Notes: generated by a model not told the origin, from the sequence alone. A DNA stretch of 8,437 bases from JBARRO01 sp049644265 (GCA_049644265.1 JBARRO010000207.1:1-8437), one strand, 5' to 3'. Positions 1-7,029 are shown, counted from the stretch's first letter. Numbers and translations: made by a program.

Positions 1-630
1 CTTGATAAGTTTCGGGATTTCCTGGATCGTACCGAGGACGGAAAAATCTCTGTACGACGAGGTTCGGGACTTTGCAGCCGCCTGTCCTTTTGGAGAAACT
101 TTGGCGAATCCCACAACGCGATACCCCAGAGATGGATACTTGAGGACCATGTCGCAGAGGCTGTAGGCCTTGTCCGACCAGCCGACAATGAGCGTGTTTC
201 GGGCACCGATACCGACCAGGAGAAGCCGCTTCTGAACAAACCGCAGACTGAGGCGACCCGTCGAACAAAGAGTAAATACGATGAACCAGTAGGCGACAAT
301 GAGCAGGCGCGAATTTGCGTGGGAACCCGTCGATTCATCGTCGATGAAGATAAGGAAGAACAGAACCAGCACACCTACGACCGTTGCCCGGAGAATGGTA
401 AGGAGCTCATCCAGCCGCGACCCCATGTACCATGACTTGTACAATCCAAAGAACATGAAACAGAATAACCAATAACTGCAGACGGCCATCATCGGAAGGT
501 AGAATTCCGGTTCAATGGGGTACTCCACCCAGCCGCTCTTCACGCGAACCCAGTAGTACAGAACGTATGCCAGGTTGATCGTAACAATATCGGTGACCAG
601 CGTCCCTATCAGTTCTCGGTTCTTACCCAT
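1..630 (-). CDS. Polyprenyl-phosphate sugar-1-phosphate transferase (WbaP/WcaJ-like), N-terminal part, cut by left edge
   Basis: An open frame of 210 codons runs from an ATG at 630 off the left edge without a stop. The preceding in-frame codon triplet includes a TGA at 637-639, so 630 is the earliest possible ATG. The visible protein has four hydrophobic segments at about residues 9-28, 44-66, 79-97 and 107-124, with FFGLYKSWY after the second. A soluble Rossmann-like part follows (RLLLVGIGA at 135-143, then YPSLGYRVVGF at 165-175 and VLGTIQEIPKLI at 198-209). This four-helix plus CoA-binding-like layout is known for enzymes that start polysaccharide synthesis by moving hexose-1-phosphate from a UDP-sugar to undecaprenyl phosphate at the inner membrane. 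The catalytic C-terminal domain is outside the window. FlaA1/WbpM/CapD-type 4,6-dehydratases share the same N-terminal layout and remain an alternative. It is the last visible gene of the run, 78 bases after wecB; its start has no good Shine-Dalgarno. Confidence 0.75.
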   Translation of the reverse strand, partial: MGKNRELIGTLVTDIVTINLAYVLYYWVRVKSGWVEYPIEPEFYLPMMAVCSYWLFCFMFFGLYKSWYMGSRLDELLTILRATVVGVLVLFFLIFIDDESTGSHANSRLLIVAYWFIVFTLCSTGRLSLRFVQKRLLLVGIGARNTLIVGWSDKAYSLCDMVLKYPSLGYRVVGFAKVSPKGQAAAKSRTSSYRDFSVLGTIQEIPKLIK

Positions 631-670
631 GCAATATCAACTCAATCGTCTTCATCTCATTCTTTTGACT

Positions 671-707
671 CATCCATCCATCCTTCGTGCCCTTGGTGTC
701 CTTCGTG
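671..707. repeat. Three 9-base tandem units plus a CATC tetranucleotide run in the wecB-transferase gap
   Basis: Positions 681-689 and 699-707 are identical 9-mers (TCCTTCGTG). Positions 690-698 are a third unit with two changes (CCCTTGGTG). Immediately before, and overlapping the first unit by three bases, 671-683 is a run of CATC (three copies plus C). The array fills half of the 78-base gap between the wecB stop and the next start and begins two bases past the wecB stop codon. On the minus strand the unit reads CACGAAGGA. It is seen directly; its function is unknown. It is neither a CRISPR (unit far too short, no spacers) nor a hairpin terminator. Confidence 0.7.
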
Positions 708-708
708 G

Positions 709-1803
709 TCACCTGCAGAGAACTTCGAGGATCCTCCCCGACGCCTTTCCATCACCGTACGGGTTGACCGTCGGGATCTTCCTCTGTTTCGAATCCATCG
801 CTTTTGACACCGCGGTGACAATCTTGTCAACATCCGTACCAACGAGCTCAGAAATTCCCAACCGTACGCTCTCCATCCTCTCCGTCACATCCCTCAGGAC
901 AATGCAGTACTTCCCGAATGTCGGGGCTTCCTCCTGAATTCCGCCAGAGTCGGTCAAAACAAACTCGCAGTGTTTCAGCAGCGTTAGCAACTGCAAGTAG
1001 GAGACTGGTTTTATGAGGGAGACATTCTTGATGTTATCCAGCAGTTCCATCACGGGGTCTCGTACGTTCGGATTCAGATGAACGGGATAGACAAACTGCC
1101 GATCCGGAAATTGTCGTGCGCAGGTCTGTATCGCCCGGCAAATATGCTGCAGGCCAGTGCCAAAGCTCTCCCTCCTGTGCGCGGTCACAAGAACAAAGGG
1201 GCCCTGAAGATTGGGAACAACGGACCGTACGTCATCCAGAGCGCAGGTACGTCTCATATACTCGAGGGCATCCACCACCGTATTTCCCGTGACATGGATG
1301 TTGCCTTCCGGGACAGATTCGCTCAAAAGATTTTCCCTTGCAGACACGGTCGGACAAAAATGGTACGAAGCAATGGTCGCAATGACCTTCCGATTCGCCT
1401 CCTCAGGAAACGGTGCGTGTAGATTGTGGCTGCGGAGCCCGGCTTCGATGTGAGCGACGGGGATGTTCAAATGAAACGCACAAAGCGCCGAAGTTGCTGC
1501 GGTCGTTGTGTCTCCCTGAACCACCACGAGGTCTGCTTTGAACCGTTCGAGCACGGTGGGCAACGCCTCGAACACTGCGCGCCCCACGTCGTTAATCGAC
1601 TGGCCCTCCCGCATGATGTGAAGGTCAACATCGGGCTGAATCTTGAAGATTGCAAGGGCTTCCTGCGCTAACGATGCGTGTTGACCGGTAAGGCAGAGCC
1701 GGACCAAGAGCTGCTGACGATAGGCATCTTGCGCCATCATGATAACAGGGGCGAGTTTGATAACCTCGGGACGGGTGCCGGCAACAACAACTGCTGTTTT
1801 CAT
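709..1803 (-). CDS. wecB: UDP-N-acetylglucosamine 2-epimerase (non-hydrolysing)
   Basis: The 364-residue protein has the family's normal length and is collinear with WecB/MnaA. These cytoplasmic enzymes interconvert UDP-GlcNAc and UDP-ManNAc for surface glycans. The GTRPE motif is at residues 9-13, TGQH at 39-42, QGDTTT at 96-101 (Asp98), HIEAGLRS at 118-125 (Glu120), FPEEANR at 132-138 (Glu134), TAHRRE at 207-212 (His209), TDSGGIQEEAP at 284-294 and NPYGDGKAS at 347-355. These match the acidic and histidine residues known to matter in E. coli WecB. Two normally conserved places differ: FGKP reads FGKY (Tyr299), and TERPE reads TERME (Met310). The ATG at 1803 lies 13 bases after the stop of the glycosyltransferase upstream in the operon and has no clear Shine-Dalgarno, so coupling is likely. 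The substrate assignment is by family; a related sugar epimerisation is possible. Confidence 0.93.
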   Translation of the reverse strand: MKTAVVVAGTRPEVIKLAPVIMMAQDAYRQQLLVRLCLTGQHASLAQEALAIFKIQPDVDLHIMREGQSINDVGRAVFEALPTVLERFKADLVVVQGDTTTAATSALCAFHLNIPVAHIEAGLRSHNLHAPFPEEANRKVIATIASYHFCPTVSARENLLSESVPEGNIHVTGNTVVDALEYMRRTCALDDVRSVVPNLQGPFVLVTAHRRESFGTGLQHICRAIQTCARQFPDRQFVYPVHLNPNVRDPVMELLDNIKNVSLIKPVSYLQLLTLLKHCEFVLTDSGGIQEEAPTFGKYCIVLRDVTERMESVRLGISELVGTDVDKIVTAVSKAMDSKQRKIPTVNPYGDGKASGRILEVLCR

Positions 1804-1816
1804 GGAGTACTGGAAA

Positions 1817-3028
1817 CTACTTTGTGATCGCTTTTTTTGTAAGCAAGTCCTGGTAAACCGAATGAATTCCTCTGACCATAGCTTCTGTGGTCCATTGATC
1901 CCTTACAAGCTGTGCACCGGCAACACCAAACTGGACGGCTTTCTTTCTATCGAGCAGCAACTTGACAATTGCCTTGGAAAGGTCTTCTTCGTTTTCCGGC
2001 TCCACAAGAAGGCCCGTTTTTCCCTGAAGCACGACTTCGTGTGCGCCGTCGATATCAAACGAGACGACCGGTTTTCCGGCGGCGAGGGCCTGGGGCAATA
2101 CGCGCGCAAGCCCTTCCAACAGAGATGTATGGACGACGATGTCCATCACGGAAATCACCTCTGCCATCCGGTCGAGTGGAACAAGTCCCGCAAACAGCAC
2201 AGAGTTCTCGATCCCTCGTTGCTTCACCATCTCCCTGTACGTCGTTTCCAGCTCTCCACCGCCGACGAGAAGAAATCTCGCGTTCGGCACCTGTGCGACA
2301 ATGCTGGGAACAGCATCGAGCAGATACTGATGTCCCTTGAGAGGCGAAAACCGCGCAATCTTACCTACGACGAGGTCGACGCCTTTGAGACCAAATTCTC
2401 TTCGAATGTCATTCCGGTCGCGCCCCGGACGAGCAAACTCCTCCATCGCAAATCCGCTCCGCACGGTCACGAATTGTTCCGGCTTCCCGACTCCTGCCTG
2501 AAGGGCTTTTTCTTTAATGGTATCCGTGACTGAAATCAGTTTGTCGCTCATCGTGCCACACATCTTTTCCACCCAACGGAACAACGTGTAGAGGATTCTT
2601 CCCTGATACTCGTGAAACGGCAAGCCATGGATCGTATGAACAACAACCGGCGTTCGGGCAAGAAACGCGGCGACCCGGCCCAGAATGCCCGCCTTGGAGC
2701 TGTGGGTGTGCACGATGTGAACCTTTTCGCGCCTGAGGATTTGCGTCAGGTGCACGAGCGCGAGGAAGTCGTTCCACGGATGAATACTCCGCATCAAACG
2801 AGGGACAATCTCAACGCGAATCCCCTTCTCCCGCGCCCTGTCAAAAAGATCGCCCTCACCGGCGTTGCTGGGTCCTGCGAGAATCCAAACGTTGTATCCA
2901 AGAGACTTGAGTCCTTCGACTGAAAACAGGGTATTCTCCGTCGCTCCGCCCAGACTAAAGGTCGTAATGATGTGCAGGACCTTTGTCTGGTTGGGGGAAA
3001 TTGAAGGTATCGAGGGGATTTTGTTCAT
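1817..3028 (-). CDS. GT4-family glycosyltransferase with an EX7Q motif
   Basis: The 403-residue protein has a two-domain GT-B fold pattern. The N-terminal part shows HIITTFSLGGATENT (19-33), a glycine-rich acceptor-side loop, and VHTHSSKAGILGRVAA (106-121). The C-terminal nucleotide-sugar domain shows VGKIARFSPLKGHQYLLDA (221-239), LLVGGGEL (253-260) and LLEGLARVLPQALAAGKPVV (303-322). The donor-site EX7E motif is altered: Glu305 is present but the second position is Gln313. It probably adds one sugar of the repeat unit on the cytoplasmic face of the membrane; donor and linkage cannot be read from sequence. I chose the ATG at 3028, four bases after the epimerase stop, because the upstream in-frame stretch to 3196 lies inside the epimerase gene and looks nothing like the family. 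No good Shine-Dalgarno is seen, so coupling to the epimerase is likely. An A7 run lies five codons before the stop. Confidence 0.9.
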   Translation of the reverse strand: MNKIPSIPSISPNQTKVLHIITTFSLGGATENTLFSVEGLKSLGYNVWILAGPSNAGEGDLFDRAREKGIRVEIVPRLMRSIHPWNDFLALVHLTQILRREKVHIVHTHSSKAGILGRVAAFLARTPVVVHTIHGLPFHEYQGRILYTLFRWVEKMCGTMSDKLISVTDTIKEKALQAGVGKPEQFVTVRSGFAMEEFARPGRDRNDIRREFGLKGVDLVVGKIARFSPLKGHQYLLDAVPSIVAQVPNARFLLVGGGELETTYREMVKQRGIENSVLFAGLVPLDRMAEVISVMDIVVHTSLLEGLARVLPQALAAGKPVVSFDIDGAHEVVLQGKTGLLVEPENEEDLSKAIVKLLLDRKKAVQFGVAGAQLVRDQWTTEAMVRGIHSVYQDLLTKKAITK

Positions 3029-3032
3029 GACA

Positions 3033-3968
3033 CTATGTTGCGCGGCCGTACCATTCCACGGTTTTCTGCAACCCTTCCTCCCAGCGAATGCGCGGGGTGT
3101 ACGCGAGCCACTGCTTCGCCTTTGAGATGTCGGCGAGGGAATGGAGCACGTCGCCTTTTCGAACCGGCTGAAATACCGGCTCGATGGAGGTACCAAGAAT
3201 TCTGTTCAGAACGGAGACGAGATTCAGAAGTGTGAACGACTCTCCGCATGCAATATTCATCACTTGACCGTCCACCTTCGGTGCGGTTGTCGCGAGAAGA
3301 TTGGCATGGACAACGTTGTCGACAAAACTGAAATCCCGCGACTGCTCCCCGTCCCCATAGATGACGGGCCGTTCTCCCTTCATCATCGCCCGGATGAACT
3401 TCGGAATGACGGCGGAGTACTGGGAGTTCGGGTTCTGTCTTGGACCAAAGACGTTGAAGTACCTCAAGACAATCGTGCTAAGCCCGTACAAATGATAGAA
3501 CACGTTGGCATAGAATTCACCCGACAGCTTCGACACCGCGTAGGGAGAAAGCGGTAGAGGGGGTAACCCCTCGTGTTTCTTTGGCGCGTCGGTATTTCCG
3601 TATACGGAGGATGATGAAGCAAGCACAACACGATTGACCCCCTCGTCTTTGCTCGCCAAAAGCACATTGAGCGTCCCGCCAGCGTTGACCTCATTGCTGT
3701 TGATGGGCTGCTCAATGGACCGGGGAACCGACGGAAGGGCGCCCTGATGCAGCACGAAGTCGATCTTCCGGACTGCGAGCCGGACTGTTTCAAGGTCCGT
3801 CAAACTTCCCTCCACGATTTCGATCCTGTCGCTGAACGGCACGATGTTCTCGCGAAGTCCGGTGGCAAAATTATCAAGCACACGGACTCGTTCGCCACGA
3901 TGGACGAGCTCCGCAACAATGTTGGAGCCGATGAATCCGGCTCCGCCGGTCACGAGATATGAAGCCAT
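3033..3968 (-). CDS. NAD-dependent UDP-sugar 4-epimerase (extended SDR, WbpP/GalE-like)
   Basis: The 311-residue protein is a complete extended short-chain dehydrogenase/reductase. TGGAGFIGSN (7-16) is the NAD-binding loop, SSSSVYG (118-124) holds the catalytic Ser (probably Ser119), and YAVSK (143-147) gives Tyr143 and Lys147. LRYFNVFGPRQNPNSQYSAV (168-187), YGDGEQSRDF (204-213) and HSLADISKA (276-284) are typical of UDP-hexose/UDP-HexNAc 4-epimerases. By alignment from memory, the residue that is Tyr299 in E. coli GalE and Ser306 in Pseudomonas WbpP is Ser277 here. A small residue there is known to permit N-acetylated substrates, so UDP-GlcNAc/UDP-GalNAc interconversion is the better guess, with UDP-Glc/UDP-Gal also possible. 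A dehydratase or uronate epimerase cannot be wholly excluded. The ATG at 3968 lies 12 bases after the asnB stop, with a weak GGA upstream; the stop is four bases before the next gene. Confidence 0.92.
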   Translation of the reverse strand: MASYLVTGGAGFIGSNIVAELVHRGERVRVLDNFATGLRENIVPFSDRIEIVEGSLTDLETVRLAVRKIDFVLHQGALPSVPRSIEQPINSNEVNAGGTLNVLLASKDEGVNRVVLASSSSVYGNTDAPKKHEGLPPLPLSPYAVSKLSGEFYANVFYHLYGLSTIVLRYFNVFGPRQNPNSQYSAVIPKFIRAMMKGERPVIYGDGEQSRDFSFVDNVVHANLLATTAPKVDGQVMNIACGESFTLLNLVSVLNRILGTSIEPVFQPVRKGDVLHSLADISKAKQWLAYTPRIRWEEGLQKTVEWYGRAT

Positions 3969-3980
3969 GATGAGTCCGAG

Positions 3981-5873
3981 TTATGATGCGTCAATGAAGC
4001 GCCTGTTCCACAGCTCGAAATTGAGCAGAAGCCAGAGCGCCGTATCGTAAACTTCCTTTCCATCACTGTGGAGCTTATAGAGTTTTTCGACATACGATTG
4101 ATTGAAATATCCACGTTTTCGCGTTTGCGCATCCATGAGGGTATCAAAGAGAAAGTGTTTCAGCTCGCCGCGAAACCAGGGGTCGGTGGGAACCGCAAAC
4201 CCATGCTTTGGCTTCCTGAGTACTTCCGGAGGAACGAGTCTCTCCACAGCCCGTTTGAGAATGCGTTTGCCTGACAAGCCCCTGATCTTGTACTCGCCCG
4301 GGATTTGGAACGCCAGCTCGACGAGGCGATGGTCGAGGAACGGGAGCCGGCCTTCCAGGCTCACCGCCATCGTCGCTTTGTCGACTTTCTCCATGAATGT
4401 ATCGGCAAGCCACGTCTTGACATCAACGTACATGATCCGGTTGAGATGGTCAAGGGTTCCCTTACCCTCGGCCGGCCCCTGGTAGTATTGCGTGTACGGC
4501 CACGTGGGGTCATACTCTGCGACCGAATGGAGAATATCGGGGTTAAGAAGCTCATCCCGCATTTCCGCAGAGAACACTTCAAGCCATGATGCGTACCTTC
4601 GCGCGGGGTCTGAAATGGGAAGAGATTTCAGAATACGCTTTGTTCGTCGAAGCCGCGGAGCAGCACCCACAACTGCCGGAAAGAATCTGTCCGTAAGAAT
4701 CCCCGGAAGTTTCTGGTAGAGCGTTGCAGCCCGATCAACAGCATAGCGCCGGTAGCCACCGAACAACTCATCGCCGCCCTCGCCGGCGAGCACCACTTTC
4801 ACGTGTTGGCGCGCAAATTCACTCAACAGGTACACAGGAAGATTCGCTGCGTCTCCAAATGGCTCGTCATAGGTGTAAACAAGTTTCTGCAGCGTCCCGA
4901 CCATATCGAGGTGATCGACCTGAAGTTCATGGTGTTCGGTCCCGAAATACTCAGCCACTCGTTTTGCGTCTGCGAGCTCATTGTAGGCACCGCCGATACT
5001 AAACCCAAGTGAGAAAGTCTTTACGCGGCCGGAGGCATGCCGCTTCATCAACGCCACGATTGCACTTGAATCCACTCCGCCGCTTAAGAAGGCTCCGAGT
5101 GGTACGTCGGCAATCATCCTTCGTTGAACAGAGTCGTCGAGAAGATCGAGAATCCTTTCGCTGTATTCTTCTTCTGACAACCGGGTTCCAGTCGGCAGCT
5201 GTGGCTCATCGCCGACGTCCCAGTATTGGGTTGTCTTGATCCCGCCTTCCCGCGAAATCAGATAGTGGCCGGGAAGAAGTTTAAAAATATCCTGGTACAT
5301 CGTATCCGGAGCCGTCGCATGTCCGAATGCGAGATAGTTCACAAGTCCCTTTCGGCTCACCCTGCGTGGAATGGTCGGATCGGCCACGATGGCTTTGATT
5401 TCCGATGCGAACACGAAACGATCGCTTCCCTGGTAGTAATAAAGCGGCTTCTCGCCGATACGGTCCCGGGCAACAAACAACAGTCTGTTTCTCCCGTCCC
5501 ACACCGCAAATGCAAACATGCCGTTAAATCTTTTGAGACATTCCGTTCCCCACTCCTCGTAGGCACGAAGAACGACCTCGGTGTCGCTGTGTGTTCTGAA
5601 CTTGTACCCTTTGGCTTCGAGTTCGGGGCGCAGGTCAAGGAAGTTGTACAATTCACCGTTGTACACGATGCAGCAAGACCGGTCGTCGTTGAAGATAGGC
5701 TGGTGGCCGCCGACAACGTCGATGATGCTCAGCCTGCAGCTGCCGAGGAAGACCTGATCGTTGGACCACGTTCCTTGTTCATCGGGACCACGATGAAGAA
5801 TCGCACGCAACTGGCGGTCGCCGTGCTCAAAATGCTCCTTGTGAGATGAGTGGATTCCGACTATTCCGCACAT
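3981..5873 (-). CDS. asnB: Asparagine synthase (glutamine-hydrolysing) / polysaccharide-cluster amidotransferase
   Basis: The 630-residue protein has both AsnB domains. The start is set by MCGIVGI: Cys2 becomes the N-terminal nucleophile of the glutaminase domain after Met removal. Other glutamine-site residues are Arg47 (CRLSIID), Asn72 and Glu74 (YNGELYNF) and Asp97 (HSDTEV). The synthetase domain has the ATP-pyrophosphatase loop LSGGVDSS (263-270), then GEGGDELFGGY (364-374), SLEGRLPFLDH (505-515) and RKPKHGF (553-559). The family transfers ammonia from glutamine to an adenylated carboxylate, usually aspartate. Inside polysaccharide clusters such enzymes (WbpS in Pseudomonas O6; the exosortase-linked amidotransferases of similar length) are thought to amidate sugar acids, and its position between glycosyltransferases and a sugar epimerase favours that role here. 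A longer in-frame reading back to 6038 was discarded because it buries Cys2 and overlaps the preceding gene. A GGAAGG/GGGA sequence sits just upstream. Confidence 0.95.
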   Translation of the reverse strand: MCGIVGIHSSHKEHFEHGDRQLRAILHRGPDEQGTWSNDQVFLGSCRLSIIDVVGGHQPIFNDDRSCCIVYNGELYNFLDLRPELEAKGYKFRTHSDTEVVLRAYEEWGTECLKRFNGMFAFAVWDGRNRLLFVARDRIGEKPLYYYQGSDRFVFASEIKAIVADPTIPRRVSRKGLVNYLAFGHATAPDTMYQDIFKLLPGHYLISREGGIKTTQYWDVGDEPQLPTGTRLSEEEYSERILDLLDDSVQRRMIADVPLGAFLSGGVDSSAIVALMKRHASGRVKTFSLGFSIGGAYNELADAKRVAEYFGTEHHELQVDHLDMVGTLQKLVYTYDEPFGDAANLPVYLLSEFARQHVKVVLAGEGGDELFGGYRRYAVDRAATLYQKLPGILTDRFFPAVVGAAPRLRRTKRILKSLPISDPARRYASWLEVFSAEMRDELLNPDILHSVAEYDPTWPYTQYYQGPAEGKGTLDHLNRIMYVDVKTWLADTFMEKVDKATMAVSLEGRLPFLDHRLVELAFQIPGEYKIRGLSGKRILKRAVERLVPPEVLRKPKHGFAVPTDPWFRGELKHFLFDTLMDAQTRKRGYFNQSYVEKLYKLHSDGKEVYDTALWLLLNFELWNRRFIDAS

Positions 5874-5880
5874 CTGGGAA

Positions 5881-5891
5881 TCCCGCCTTCC
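5881..5891 (-). promoter_or_regulatory. Ribosome binding site of asnB
   Basis: Reading the minus strand, GGAAGG (5891-5886) and GGGA (5884-5881) precede the ATG at 5873; the GGGA leaves seven bases to the start. Together with the need for Cys2 to be N-terminal, this fixes the asnB start. Confidence 0.5.
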
Positions 5892-5946
5892 GGTTGAAAG
5901 CGGTTCTGCCTGCCGTTCACAAGGGCTTTGGTTTTGTCTATATCTT

Positions 5947-7029
5947 TCATGGTCGAAGGTCGAAGACCTCCTGGTAAATGTCCCTGTGGGCGCCGGAAAC
6001 ATGTTTCCATGAGTATTTGTCCAGACGTTGAGCCGCAATCAGCCTGCGTTCCGCAGCGCTTTTGCCTGCAAGCGCAGACTTGACTGCCTCATAGAATTCA
6101 TTCTCTTCATTAAGGGAAAAAAAATCTGCGACGCCATCCGCAACCTCGAGACTTGATGGTATCCGGCTTGCTACAATCGGCTTTCCACAGCACATGGCCT
6201 CCAGTAAGGTGAGGCCGAATCCTTCACGAAGAGAGGGCAAGACCACTGCGGAACAACGACAATACAGTTTCACAAGATCTTCCATCCCAAGCCCTGGTTG
6301 CCACTGGACAATTCTTCCGTGTGTCTTCAGGAGAGGCCCTATTTCATTAAACCCGTATCCTTTATTCCCTGCAAGCATCAGCTTCACTCGGGGAATCGCT
6401 CCTGAAGAGACTCCCTTGGCAATGGTGCGGACAAGCCAGGCAACATTCTTTTTTCTGTTGAGTTGCCCCACATAGAGAAGCGTCGGCTCCTCAGAGGTCG
6501 TCTTTCCGGTACTCGCTGCCAGCCTTTCAAACTCCGGGGATATTCCAATTCCTCCCATGCGCACCCGGGATTCGTCCAGATGAAAATAGTCGATGATCTC
6601 TTTTCGAACTGTGTCAGATATTGTAATGATCCTTTCTGACCGCTCGATCATCTTGTTGTTGACAGCTTTGTAGTACAGCACAAACCGACGCGAATGAGAT
6701 TTCGGTTCCATGAGCGTATCGAGATCGTACATCGTCGAGACATATCTCACCCCGGTGATTGGCCGGGGAACATAGTTGTTGGCAAAGTGAACAACCTGGA
6801 AGCCACGATAGCCCGTTTTTCGGAGCATGCTCATCCTGCCCATGTAGATGAGTCTCCGGATCGGTCGCAGAGATTTTGCCGGAAGACTGACTCCAGCCTC
6901 TTCTGCGAGAACCTCATCCGCATGGTATTGCTGAAGACCCTTGAGAAGGCACCTTGCGTACGTGCCGATACCTGTGCTCGCCGTTGCATTGCCATAATCA
7001 ATCAAGACTCTAACCATTGCTGTATGCAT
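5947..7029 (-). CDS. GT4-family glycosyltransferase
   Basis: The 360-residue GT-B protein opens with VRVLIDYGNATASTGIGTY (6-24), the donor/acceptor cleft loop common in GT4 enzymes. STMYDLDTLMEP (98-109) and a following helix ending in SERIITISDTVRKEI (131-145) are the classic mid-protein GT4 signature. LLYVGQLNRKKN (184-195) starts the C-terminal domain, and LREGFGLTLLEAMCCGKPIV (267-286) carries an intact EX7E motif (Glu269 and Glu277). It should transfer a sugar, often mannose, rhamnose or glucose in relatives, to the growing lipid-linked unit; the specificity is not readable. The start is uncertain. ATGs lie at 7077, 7029 and 7017. I chose 7029 because a purine-rich tract (7030-7042) precedes it, although it is closely spaced. 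It overlaps the GT2 gene by 20 bases. A run of eight T (coding strand) lies at 6117-6124. The stop is TGA at 5949-5947, overlapping another ATG as ATGA. Confidence 0.9.
   Translation of the reverse strand: MHTAMVRVLIDYGNATASTGIGTYARCLLKGLQQYHADEVLAEEAGVSLPAKSLRPIRRLIYMGRMSMLRKTGYRGFQVVHFANNYVPRPITGVRYVSTMYDLDTLMEPKSHSRRFVLYYKAVNNKMIERSERIITISDTVRKEIIDYFHLDESRVRMGGIGISPEFERLAASTGKTTSEEPTLLYVGQLNRKKNVAWLVRTIAKGVSSGAIPRVKLMLAGNKGYGFNEIGPLLKTHGRIVQWQPGLGMEDLVKLYCRCSAVVLPSLREGFGLTLLEAMCCGKPIVASRIPSSLEVADGVADFFSLNEENEFYEAVKSALAGKSAAERRLIAAQRLDKYSWKHVSGAHRDIYQEVFDLRP

Noticed and set aside
631..708. Search for a promoter or terminator in the wecB-transferase gap
   Set aside because: No GC-rich hairpin followed by a T run and no convincing -35/-10 pair; only the short repeats are seen.
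657..842. A 61-codon minus-strand frame giving a GDHEGHQGHEG peptide
   Set aside because: It overlaps the end of wecB in another frame and owes its repetitive sequence to the 9-base DNA repeat; no sign of real coding.
1739..2533. A 264-codon plus-strand open frame opposite the GT4 gene and the start of wecB
   Set aside because: It lies wholly antisense to well-recognised genes, and its translation shows no known domain or natural composition; it is a shadow frame.
3029..3196. Longer GT4 reading starting at 3196
   Set aside because: The added 56 residues lie inside the epimerase gene in another frame and are Arg/Ser/Pro-rich without family similarity.
5226..5849. A 207-codon plus-strand open frame opposite asnB
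   Set aside because: It is antisense to the conserved glutaminase and early synthetase domains, with no recognisable protein features.
5876..5884. GGGAATCCC inverted repeat in front of asnB
   Set aside because: The stem would be only four base pairs with a one-base centre; too short for a terminator or a confident operator, and explained by the ribosome site.
5874..6038. Longer asnB reading starting at 6038
   Set aside because: It would overlap the preceding gene by about 90 bases and place residues before the Cys that must be N-terminal in this family.
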